A stretch of DNA of 34,419 bases. Origin: CAZUTK01 sp964623265 (lineage in GTDB: Bacteria > Electryoneota > B3-LCP). Location of the stretch: contig CAZUTK010000027.1 of assembly GCA_964623265.1 (NCBI GenBank), positions 1 through 34,419 of the forward strand. The letters run 5' to 3'. The translations under genes were made by a program, and so were the position numbers. Below, one piece after another: positions 6,884-14,153 of the stretch. Numbering within the stretch: position 1 is the stretch's first letter; each line of letters starts with the position of its first letter. The notes beneath the pieces were generated by a model. That model was not told the DNA's origin, did not search any database, and saw only the letters and a list, made by a program, of their open reading frames with translations.

Positions 6884-8242
6884 GTGCGATTGCTAACTCG
6901 AGACTGTCACATAATCCTGCTCTGGCTTGCGCAGGCCACGCTGCTCAATAGAATTGCGCAGGCTCATGAACCGATTCGTTCGCCGCTGCATTATTATGAA
7001 GCGAGCGTTCCGTGTTTGGTAAAGAACTCTTATGCGCAAATTCAAGAATGGGGTGCGGCCTATCTTCATCCTGGGGTGGATTTTTTCGAGAGCCCCGGAA
7101 CGCCGGTCTATTCTGTCAGCGATGGAATCATACGCGCCATTCTGACGACCGGGGATGAGCAGTATTGGCGCATCGCCATCGAGAAACTGGATGGTTCCAA
7201 CGAGGGGTATCTCTATGCGCACCTGGATCATGATTCTTTTTTGTTTAACATTTGTGATACGGTGCGGGCAGGAGAGATAATCGGAGTAATTTTTCCGGCG
7301 TGGGGATTTGAACCCCACTGTCATTTCGCCCGCATCACTCCGGAAGGGAGTATCTGGAACGGCAATTGGTGGACGGTGAATAATCCTTTAGTGGATATCG
7401 TGAATATGACGGATACCTTGGCGCCGGTGTTCGATTGCGCAATAGGCGGCGATCTTTTCGCTTTTCGCACACGGGCAGGGGAATATCTTGATCCGACGGC
7501 TCTTCACGGCGAAGTGCGCATCATCGCCAGATGCCGCGATTACGCTCATTCCCAGGAATTCGAATCTATCGTCAACATCTGGGACATCCGCTTTTCGCTT
7601 TATCTACCGCAGAATCCCGATTCCGCAGTCTATGAAAAATACTGTTTCGCCATGGATATGCCGCTGGATACCTATCTTTCCGGTTCGTACGAAACGCTCG
7701 TTCTAAATACCCTTTATTCGAGGGATGCGGTCTGCTATTCCACCAATAATAATAACGTCAAGGATTTTTATTACATTATAACGAACTCCAATGGAGATAC
7801 CGTGATTAATGAAGAGGATAGTTTGCAGGTATTTGATACTACCGCTTTTCCCGATGGAACTTATCTTCTAAAGGTGACGGCTCGGGATGCTTCCGGCAAT
7901 GAAACGACCGGCGCGATGCCGATCTCTATTTGCAATTCAGTCGCAGTGATGCCCGAACCCTGCAAAGCGTCCGCCGCGCGGATGGAATTATATCAAAACC
8001 AACCTAATCCATACAATGCGGATACGATGATCCATTTTATTTTGCCGGAGCCGACCACGATTTCAATGGTCGTCTTCGACACGGCGGGACGCACGATTAC
8101 TGTCCCGCTGCCGGCGACTTATCTGCCAAGCGGAGTTCATTTGTTGCGTTTCAACGGCGAGCAGCTCCCATCAGGGCGATATTTTTACGGTCTAATTTCT
8201 GCGCAAGGCGTTTTCGTGAAAACGATGGTACTGATTAAGTAA
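6884..8242 (+). CDS. Secreted M23-family metallopeptidase with C-terminal sorting domain
   Basis: The 452-residue protein is probably a secreted or surface peptidoglycan endopeptidase. A GTG at 6884 sits 9 bp after GGAGGAG and opens a signal peptide (RLLTRDCHIILLWLAQA...). The LytM/M23 domain spans about residues 45-160 and keeps the zinc motifs: H62-x3-D66 in HPGVD, H113 in YAHLDH and H145-x-H147 in PHCHFAR. A beta-rich middle follows. The last ~85 residues form a FlgD-like / T9SS type A-like domain (LYQNQPNPYNADT ... FVKTMVLIK), a divergent form of the usual NYPNPFNP motif. Bond specificity is not known. An earlier in-frame TTG lies between the promoter boxes and is rejected. Confidence 0.83.
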   Translation: MRLLTRDCHIILLWLAQATLLNRIAQAHEPIRSPLHYYEASVPCLVKNSYAQIQEWGAAYLHPGVDFFESPGTPVYSVSDGIIRAILTTGDEQYWRIAIEKLDGSNEGYLYAHLDHDSFLFNICDTVRAGEIIGVIFPAWGFEPHCHFARITPEGSIWNGNWWTVNNPLVDIVNMTDTLAPVFDCAIGGDLFAFRTRAGEYLDPTALHGEVRIIARCRDYAHSQEFESIVNIWDIRFSLYLPQNPDSAVYEKYCFAMDMPLDTYLSGSYETLVLNTLYSRDAVCYSTNNNNVKDFYYIITNSNGDTVINEEDSLQVFDTTAFPDGTYLLKVTARDASGNETTGAMPISICNSVAVMPEPCKASAARMELYQNQPNPYNADTMIHFILPEPTTISMVVFDTAGRTITVPLPATYLPSGVHLLRFNGEQLPSGRYFYGLISAQGVFVKTMVLIK

Positions 8243-8277
8243 CCGCCGGCGGAGAGGTTTTTCAGCGAATTGGATGA

Positions 8278-8302
8278 CGCGGCAATACCGCGCCGGTTTA
8301 TT
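8278..8302 (+). terminator. Weak hairpin downstream of M23 peptidase gene
   Basis: CGCGG-CAATA-CCGCG is followed within a few bases by GTTTATT. The stem is only 5 bp and the T run poor, so termination here is a guess. The rest of 8243-8364 shows nothing further. Confidence 0.25.
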
Positions 8303-8364
8303 CGATGCGATGCTATGCAACTTTTTTCGCGATAGGGCATCAAATCAGAAACCTGCAAAATTCA

Positions 8365-8393
8365 TTGCAATGCGGGTCTACGCGTGATATATT
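8365..8393 (+). promoter_or_regulatory. Predicted promoter for trxB
   Basis: TTGCAA (8365-8370) is followed after 17 bp by TATATT (8388-8393). The transcript would start near 8400, and an AGGAG ribosome site precedes the ATG at 8427. Confidence 0.65.
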
Positions 8394-8426
8394 CTGACTG
8401 CGAGTTTTATCACAGGAGTAGATCGG

Positions 8427-9350
8427 ATGCCGCATCATCGTTTGATCATCTTAGGATCGGGACCGGCCGGATCCACCGCCGCACTCTACGCGGCGCGCGC
8501 GGATCTGAAGCCGGTGGTCTTCGAGGGTTTGCAGCCGGGGGGACAGCTCACCATCACCACCGAAGTGGAAAATTACCCTGGATTTGTAGAAGGGATTTTA
8601 GGACCGGAGTTGATGGAGATTTTCAAGCAGCAGGCGCAGCGTTTCGGAGCGGAATATCTGCCGGATGAAGCCACGGAAGCCGATCTTTTGCGGCGACCTT
8701 TTTCCATCAAGACGTATGAGAATGAGTATACCTGCGATGCCTTGATCATCGCCACGGGCGCATCAGCTCGATGGCTGGGGATTCCATCCGAGAGCAAATA
8801 TCGCGGATACGGCGTCTCGGCCTGCGCCACCTGCGACGGGTTTTTCTTCAAAGATAAAGAGATCGCCGTGGTGGGCGGCGGAGATACCGCGATGGAGGAG
8901 GCGACGTATTTGACGCGATTCGCGAAAAAAGTCACTGTGATTCATCGCCGCGGCGAATTGCGGGCGTCGCCCATTATGCAGGAGAAAGCCAAAAAGAATC
9001 CGAAAATCACATTTGCGTATTACTCTGTTGTGGAGGAGGTTTTGGGGGAGAACCATCCGCCGCGAGTGACGGGATTGCGCCTTCGGGATGTGCGCGACGG
9101 TTCCACCTCGATTCTCCCCGTAGAAGGGCTGTTTCTGGCGATCGGGCACGAACCCAATTCGAAGATTTTCCGTGGTCAGCTGGAACTGGATGAAAACGGC
9201 TATATCATCACTCAGGGAAAGACGACGCTGACCAGCGTGGAAGGCGTCTTCGCCTGCGGAGATGTGCAGGACCACCGTTATCGTCAGGCGGTCACTGCAG
9301 CCGGATCCGGCTGCATGGCAGCTCTGGATGCGGAAAAGTTTTTAGGATAA
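8427..9350 (+). CDS. trxB: Thioredoxin-disulfide reductase
   Basis: This flavoenzyme uses NADPH to reduce thioredoxin in the cytosol. Its 307 residues are the usual low-molecular-weight length. The FAD-binding GSGPAG is at 10-15, the redox-active CATC at 133-136, and the NADPH-binding GGGDTAMEEA at 150-159. The C-terminal FAD motif is GVFACGDVQDHRYRQAVTAAGSG. The HRRGELRA segment after the NADPH site provides the basic residues typical of NADPH rather than NADH use. It has its own promoter upstream and a strong terminator downstream, so it is probably monocistronic. Confidence 0.97.
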   Translation: MPHHRLIILGSGPAGSTAALYAARADLKPVVFEGLQPGGQLTITTEVENYPGFVEGILGPELMEIFKQQAQRFGAEYLPDEATEADLLRRPFSIKTYENEYTCDALIIATGASARWLGIPSESKYRGYGVSACATCDGFFFKDKEIAVVGGGDTAMEEATYLTRFAKKVTVIHRRGELRASPIMQEKAKKNPKITFAYYSVVEEVLGENHPPRVTGLRLRDVRDGSTSILPVEGLFLAIGHEPNSKIFRGQLELDENGYIITQGKTTLTSVEGVFACGDVQDHRYRQAVTAAGSGCMAALDAEKFLG

Positions 9351-9470
9351 CTCCATACCGAGGAAATGCCAAAAACCGAGATGGGCACGCGAGTTTTCGC
9401 AAACATCAGGAAGGCACTGACGAAATCCATTGTAGTATCATCCGGCTAAACGGACGGGCTATTTACTAAG

Positions 9471-9500
9471 AGGCTGACCGAACCGGGGTCAGCCTTCTTT
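9471..9500 (+). terminator. Rho-independent terminator of trxB
   Basis: A perfect 9-bp stem AGGCTGACC / GGTCAGCCT (9471-9479 and 9487-9495) with a 7-nt loop is followed by TCTTTTATTT. It is about 120 bp after the trxB stop; 9351-9470 contains no gene I can recognise. Confidence 0.8.
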
Positions 9501-9547
9501 TATTTGCAGGAATGCAAATACATTACAATTCCTCGGATGAATTTCCG

Positions 9548-9556
9548 TAATATATT
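9548..9556 (+). promoter_or_regulatory. Possible -10 element before the ZU5/FN3 lipoprotein gene
   Basis: TAATATATT contains two overlapping -10-like hexamers (9548-9553 and 9551-9556), about 45 bp before the ATG. No matching -35 box stands out at the expected distance. Confidence 0.3.
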
Positions 9557-9599
9557 CCAACTCGAGCGCATAACAAAAATGAATCAATAAGGATCCATC

Positions 9600-10847
9600 A
9601 TGACATTCCAACGACGCATTGCAGTTTTCGGGGTCGCGATCTTCAGTCTAACGCTTCTAACCGTCGGTTGTTTTCACAACGACTCGGACGACGATCATAA
9701 CGGCAACCCTTTGGGACCGAACCCGGGTTCCAGCACCGGCACCATTGATCCTGCAACAGGAGGAACCGTCAACTACGGGGCTGTGACTCTGGACGTTCCA
9801 CCTGGAGCCGTGACCGCGCCGACCGACATCACGGTGAGCCTATTAAGCAATCCGCCGAATCTGACGCCGCCGGCGAATCAAGCGTTCATCGGTGAAACCT
9901 ATCTGTTTTCTCCGGCAATGACGTTCAACCTACCGGTGACGATTACATTCGCGTATGATGACGCGGATCTGGGTTCCTATGATGAGAATACGCTTTCCAT
10001 TCTGCGCTATTCCGGCGCGACGGCAACGCCGGTGGAATTGTCCGATGTTTATGTAGATCTTCAGGGCAATAAGGTATCCGGACAAACCACGCAGTTTTCC
10101 TATATGCGGCTTCGAGTGATGCTCGGCGGCGGTTTGAATCCGCCTCCGGCGCCGATCCTTTCTTCTCCGCCGGATCAATCGGCAAATCAAACCACCACGC
10201 TCGTGCTGTCCTGGGATGCCGCGGCCGGGGCTTACGCGTATCAGCTGCAGATCGCGGAGACGCCGGATTTCAGCGTTCTCTTCCGGAATTACAGCGGTGT
10301 GTCCGCCACCAGCCAAACAGAGAGCGGGTTATCGGCGTCCACGCAGTATTTCTGGCGGGTGCGGGGAGTCAATGAAGCCGGGTTCGGAGCCTGGTCGGAG
10401 GTTTGGTCCTTCACGACCGGCGACGGCGGTGGAGGAGGAGGCGGGAATCTGGAAGGGACTTGGTCGTATGATCACACGGATTTCGACATCTTAAACCCCG
10501 ATCCTTTCTACGATGTGATGCTGGAAGGATACGGCGATATGAGCGTGAATTTTACGAGCACTCAATTCACGTCTCAGGGGACGAGATCCTTGCACGAAGT
10601 CGTCACGGTTTTCGGGACGGTATATTTGGATACGGTTTTCACCTATGTAGTGGATCTGGGCGGAACGTACACCACTTCGAACGGCACGATCACGACGGTG
10701 GTGACCTATGATAACGTCACTCCCGCCAACGTCGGCAGCGAGCTGACCATGGATTACAGCGCCGGCGCCACGGATTTAATGTTGCGGTATTCAGATTACG
10801 TCGCCGGCTACGATGTGACGGTCACGGAATACTACATTCGCAGATAG
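9600..10847 (+). CDS. Modular lipoprotein with ZU5-like and fibronectin type III-like domains
   Basis: This is a 415-residue predicted lipoprotein of unknown function. A signal peptide ends in the lipobox LTVG-C24, followed by an acidic linker. Residues about 45-165 resemble a ZU5-type module (GTVNYGAVTLDVPPGAV, then FSPAMTFNLPVTITF). Residues about 175-273 are FN3-like, with the PDFS and STQYFWRVRGVNEAGFGAWSE strands typical of that fold. After a Gly6 linker, a C-terminal domain of about 130 residues beginning NLEGTWSYD looks like a beta barrel of the kind seen in small FCB lipoproteins. An AAGGA ribosome site precedes the ATG. It sits alone between two terminators. A surface adhesive or structural role is plausible but unproven. 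Confidence 0.75.
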   Translation: MTFQRRIAVFGVAIFSLTLLTVGCFHNDSDDDHNGNPLGPNPGSSTGTIDPATGGTVNYGAVTLDVPPGAVTAPTDITVSLLSNPPNLTPPANQAFIGETYLFSPAMTFNLPVTITFAYDDADLGSYDENTLSILRYSGATATPVELSDVYVDLQGNKVSGQTTQFSYMRLRVMLGGGLNPPPAPILSSPPDQSANQTTTLVLSWDAAAGAYAYQLQIAETPDFSVLFRNYSGVSATSQTESGLSASTQYFWRVRGVNEAGFGAWSEVWSFTTGDGGGGGGGNLEGTWSYDHTDFDILNPDPFYDVMLEGYGDMSVNFTSTQFTSQGTRSLHEVVTVFGTVYLDTVFTYVVDLGGTYTTSNGTITTVVTYDNVTPANVGSELTMDYSAGATDLMLRYSDYVAGYDVTVTEYYIRR

Positions 10848-10870
10848 GCGCGCGACGCGCGAAGACCAAG

Positions 10871-10910
10871 AGAGCCGATTCGACCAAGACGAATCGGCTC
10901 TACTTTTTTA
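10871..10910. terminator. Bidirectional terminator between lipoprotein gene and sucC-like gene
   Basis: A perfect 12-bp stem AGAGCCGATTCG / CGAATCGGCTCT (10871-10882 and 10890-10901) with a 7-nt loop is followed on the plus strand by ACTTTTTTA. It lies between convergent genes and can serve both, though the minus-strand side has no T run. Confidence 0.85.
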
Positions 10911-10928
10911 TTCGGTCAAGGGAATGAA

Positions 10929-12122
10929 TTACAGGGATTGTGCCAGTTCCACGGCGCGCTTGGCGATTTCTTCGATGGGGGTTTCGATGCCGTGGATTTC
11001 GATCTTTTCGAACAGCCTTGGGTTTTCTTTGCGGGCTTCTTCGAAGATGCGCACGCCTTCCTGCCATTCATTGCCGGTGAAGCGCATCACCATCGGTTTG
11101 GACAAGCCATGTTCTTTCAGGAACTTGATGACTCCGCGGGCGAAATCATCGCAGCGGGAAATGCCGCCGAAGCGCGCGCCGAAGATGACTTTCACCTGGG
11201 GGTTTTCGTCCAGCAGGACGAGCATCCGAGCCAGCCGTTCCGGAGTCGGTCCACCGCCGGAATCCATGAAGTTGGCGGGTTTCCCGCCGAAATGATGGAT
11301 GAAATCGTTGCCCATAATTCCGAATCCGGCTCCCCCCGGGAACATGCCGATATTTCCGTCTAAATCCAGATAGGGGATATCCCACTCCCGCGCCTGTCGT
11401 TCCCGCGGGGTCATTTCACCTTCTTCGTGGCGCTTTTCGATGCCGCGTTCCTTCAATTCGGGATGGCGGAACAGAGCGTCGTCGTCCACCGAGATGCGGC
11501 TGTCCGCGGCGAGGAAAGTGCCGTCTTCCAACTGCACCNNNNNNNNNNGGTTGATCTCCGCCAACTTGCAATCCCATTTGCGAAACAGGCGGAAGAGCCG
11601 GCAGGCGATGTCAGCGACGGTCTTCATCGCTTCTCCGGCGAGCCCTATTTTCTTCGCCAGTTCGATTCCCTGATAGGTGTACATCACCGCATCCGGATCG
11701 AGGTTCAGGCGGACGATCTTATCCGGATGCTTCGCTGCGACCTCTTCGATATCCATGCCGCCGAATGCGGATCCGATCACGGTCCATTGATAGCGGGTGC
11801 GGTCAATGGTGACGCCCAGATAGAATTCGCGCGCGACTTTCAGCTTCTTTTCAATCAGGAGGCGTTCAACGGGAAAGCCTTTGATGGTTACGTTGAAGAT
11901 GCCGTGAGCTTTCGCGCGCAATTCGGATTCGTTATCGGCGAATTGAATTCCGCCGGCTTTGCCGCGTCCGCCGGAGAGCACCTGGGCTTTCAGCACGACG
12001 GGGTAGCCGATGGCGGAAGCCGCGGCGGCCGCTTCATCCAGGGTGGAGACGATAGTACCCTTCGGGATGGGGATTTTCGCTTCTGCGAAGAGCTGTTTGC
12101 CTTCGAATTCGTAGAGTCGCAT
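10929..12122 (-). CDS. sucC: Succinyl-CoA synthetase beta subunit-like ADP-forming acyl-CoA synthetase (contains 10-N gap)
   Basis: The ATP-grasp subunit of a succinyl-CoA-synthetase-type enzyme, about 397 residues, the usual length. The N-terminus MRLYEFEGKQLF, the KAQVLSGGRGKAGG nucleotide-binding loop and AEIN before the gap are characteristic. The C-terminal ligase part departs from the usual consensus: it reads GMFPGGAGFGIMGND, FMDSGGGPTPERLARML and FGARFGGISRCD where typical SucC has GCMVNGAG, FLDVGGGA and LVNIFGGIVRCD. No sucD (alpha subunit, with the phospho-histidine) lies beside it. Ten Ns at 11539-11548 replace the codons after AEIN, where Pro-Leu is expected, and the frame is preserved across the gap. 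It has its own promoter. It could be a paralogue with another acid substrate. Confidence 0.8.
   Translation of the reverse strand: MRLYEFEGKQLFAEAKIPIPKGTIVSTLDEAAAAASAIGYPVVLKAQVLSGGRGKAGGIQFADNESELRAKAHGIFNVTIKGFPVERLLIEKKLKVAREFYLGVTIDRTRYQWTVIGSAFGGMDIEEVAAKHPDKIVRLNLDPDAVMYTYQGIELAKKIGLAGEAMKTVADIACRLFRLFRKWDCKLAEINXXXXVQLEDGTFLAADSRISVDDDALFRHPELKERGIEKRHEEGEMTPRERQAREWDIPYLDLDGNIGMFPGGAGFGIMGNDFIHHFGGKPANFMDSGGGPTPERLARMLVLLDENPQVKVIFGARFGGISRCDDFARGVIKFLKEHGLSKPMVMRFTGNEWQEGVRIFEEARKENPRLFEKIEIHGIETPIEEIAKRAVELAQSL
11539..11548. other. Assembly gap (10 Ns)
   Basis: Ten ambiguous bases interrupt the sucC-like gene. With exactly ten bases the reading frame continues as four unknown codons, the number expected from alignment with SucC. 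Confidence 0.99.
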
Positions 12123-12157
12123 GGAATATCTCTGATATGGATTGGAATTGGAAAATA

Positions 12158-12186
12158 AGAATACAAAAAAAACAGCTTGAAAGCAA
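12158..12186 (-). promoter_or_regulatory. Predicted promoter for sucC-like gene
   Basis: On the minus strand, TTGCTT (12186-12181) is followed after 17 bp by TATTCT (12163-12158). It gives a leader of about 30 nt and implies that the gene is transcribed separately from the OPT gene upstream. Confidence 0.6.
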
Positions 12187-12231
12187 GGGATTTTCAGATG
12201 AGATGATTTGTTCCGCTCGGGAATGCTGGGA

Positions 12232-14046
12232 TCAAACCCAACCGACCCCCAGGATCAACAGCAGCGCGATCAGCACCATCATCAACCCTTCGCCGGCGAT
12301 CAAGCCGGAGGCGAGAGAGGGGCCAAAGCGGTCCACTAGATCGGCGTTCTTGCGGTTGACCTGATCCGTGATGAAGGCGCCGAACCACATTGCGATGGAG
12401 TAGACCGCCGGGACCATAAAGGCGATGCCGAACGCCACCGGCGAAGGCAGCCACTTCTTCACGGATTGGACTTTGCCCAGGAGAGTGAATACGACTCCGA
12501 AAACGGCGCCCACCAAGCCCGCCCAGAGAGCGCCGGGCGGCAGGGAAGCGAAGCCTTCCGCCAGCACTTTCGCCATCGTGTACCAGGCGATGACGGCGGG
12601 TCCGGCGAATTGATCTCCCGGGACGTCATACGCCGCGGTGATCAGACGATAGACCGCCGCCGTGGCGAAGACGCCCACGACCACGCCGATCATCTGGGTG
12701 ATCACCTGGCGGCGGATGGAGACTTTCAACACGTAGCCCGCCTTCAGATCGTGCATCAGATCTCCGGACTGGCTGGCTCCTGCCGCCGTGATGCCGGCGG
12801 TCATCAGGTTGGTGGTGATCATACCCGGGTGCAGAGCCCCGTAGATGACTTGAGTGATCTTTCCCATGGCTCCCACGGGGTTGATGTCGGTTTCGCCCGT
12901 GGCGCGCACGGCGATGCTGGCGATGAAGAGAGAGAGAATCACCGCCAATACGCCCATCCAGAAGGGGATGGCGAAGAAATAATAAGCCAGCGCGGAGGTC
13001 AGAAGGGTCGTGACCGCCATACCGATGAACCACCATTTCATAGGAAAAGGATCGGGTGCGTCGCTCTCTTCGATCTCGGTTGGCGTTGCATCCGGGGATT
13101 TATCCGCCTTCTTCGCAATCTTTTTCAGGGATGTGAACGTCGCCGCTATGGTCTTATACTGCATGCCCAGACTGGTGAATCCAGCGGTGATCATCATGGC
13201 GACGCCGGGCCAGAGCACCCACTTGAACGCGTTGCGGTACACACCGGCGTCATCCGGGCTGGAGACGATGCCGTAGTGCAGGAGCAGGGGAGCGATGATC
13301 ACCCAGGCGATGATGGATCCCGCCAGCAGAGACCAGCCGACCCGCGGACCCACCAGGACGCCCGCCCCCAGCATCATCGGAGATAAATTCAAGCCGACGT
13401 GCAGCGCCGCGAAACTCACGCCGAGAATTCCCCAGTGACCCAGCCCGAAATCGTCGAAAGAGAGGTCGGTCAATCCCGCCAACCCCAGCGGCTTGATGGA
13501 CAGAACGAGCTTAATCGTTCCCGCAGCGATCCCCGCATAGAGCAAGACTCGGGCTTTCTTCACGGCTTCCGCACCGGAGGCGTACATCGCCTTGATGGTT
13601 TCGACCGCGGCGGTGCCGGTGGGATAGCGCAGTTTCTCCACCACCACCATTTGGCGGCGCAAGGGGACGGCGAAGAACACGCCGAGAAAGGCGATGGAGA
13701 TCGCCCAGAGAGCCAGAGCGCCGTAGGTGAGGGGATCCTGGCCATTTTCCGCGCGGATCATCTCCAGAGCCGGGATGCAGGCGGTCATTCCACCGGCGGA
13801 AGCCATCGTTCCCGCGGAGGACCCGGCGGTCGCCGTGATCAGGTTTTCCTTGGGTCCATAAGGGCGGCGCAGCGCGTTTTCGAAGCCTTTGAAGAGGGCG
13901 AATCCGATGACTGCCGCCGTGATGGAGGCGCCGAACGTCCAGCCGATCTTCAGCCCGATGGTGATGTTGGAGGCGCCAATCAGGCAGCCCACGAACAAGC
14001 CGGAAAGAACCGCTCTAAGTGTGAGTTCGGACGGGGATTGATCCAT
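12232..14046 (-). CDS. OPT-family oligopeptide transporter
   Basis: A polytopic inner-membrane transporter of the oligopeptide transporter (OPT) superfamily, which moves small peptides or metal-chelate/peptide-like substrates. From ATG 14046 it has 604 residues and about 14-16 hydrophobic segments. Family-typical blocks include GLKIGWTFGASITAAVIGFA near the N-terminus, RYPTGTAAVETIKAMYASG, and TDINPVGAMGKITQVIYG with ASQSGDLMHDLKAGY in the second half. The start at 14046 has an AGAGG site 5-6 bp upstream. Longer starts at 14076 and 14100 lack one, and 14100 overlaps the predicted -10 box. Substrate cannot be read from sequence. Confidence 0.9.
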   Translation of the reverse strand: MDQSPSELTLRAVLSGLFVGCLIGASNITIGLKIGWTFGASITAAVIGFALFKGFENALRRPYGPKENLITATAGSSAGTMASAGGMTACIPALEMIRAENGQDPLTYGALALWAISIAFLGVFFAVPLRRQMVVVEKLRYPTGTAAVETIKAMYASGAEAVKKARVLLYAGIAAGTIKLVLSIKPLGLAGLTDLSFDDFGLGHWGILGVSFAALHVGLNLSPMMLGAGVLVGPRVGWSLLAGSIIAWVIIAPLLLHYGIVSSPDDAGVYRNAFKWVLWPGVAMMITAGFTSLGMQYKTIAATFTSLKKIAKKADKSPDATPTEIEESDAPDPFPMKWWFIGMAVTTLLTSALAYYFFAIPFWMGVLAVILSLFIASIAVRATGETDINPVGAMGKITQVIYGALHPGMITTNLMTAGITAAGASQSGDLMHDLKAGYVLKVSIRRQVITQMIGVVVGVFATAAVYRLITAAYDVPGDQFAGPAVIAWYTMAKVLAEGFASLPPGALWAGLVGAVFGVVFTLLGKVQSVKKWLPSPVAFGIAFMVPAVYSIAMWFGAFITDQVNRKNADLVDRFGPSLASGLIAGEGLMMVLIALLLILGVGWV

Positions 14047-14087
14047 AGCGACCTCTGTATGTTTCTCCGGATTCATTTTGAAGCCAT

Positions 14088-14117
14088 AATGTATCATCAA
14101 CTGAGTTTTCCATTCAA
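14088..14117 (-). promoter_or_regulatory. Predicted promoter for OPT transporter gene
   Basis: On the minus strand, TTGAAT (14117-14112) is followed after 18 bp by TACATT (14093-14088). The leader to ATG 14046 is about 35 nt. Confidence 0.5.
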
Positions 14118-14153
14118 GTGCAATAAATTACGGTTGCCATTGCGGCGCGTCTC

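Noticed and set aside
12164..12190. Hairpin with poly-U upstream of the sucC-like gene as a terminator for the OPT gene
   Set aside because: The stem is only 4 bp (CTTG-CTTT-CAAG); the same bases fit a TTGCTT-17-TATTCT promoter much better.
14046..14100. Longer OPT transporter starts at 14076 and 14100
   Set aside because: No ribosome site precedes them, and 14100 overlaps the predicted -10 box; the ATG at 14046 has AGAGG at good spacing.
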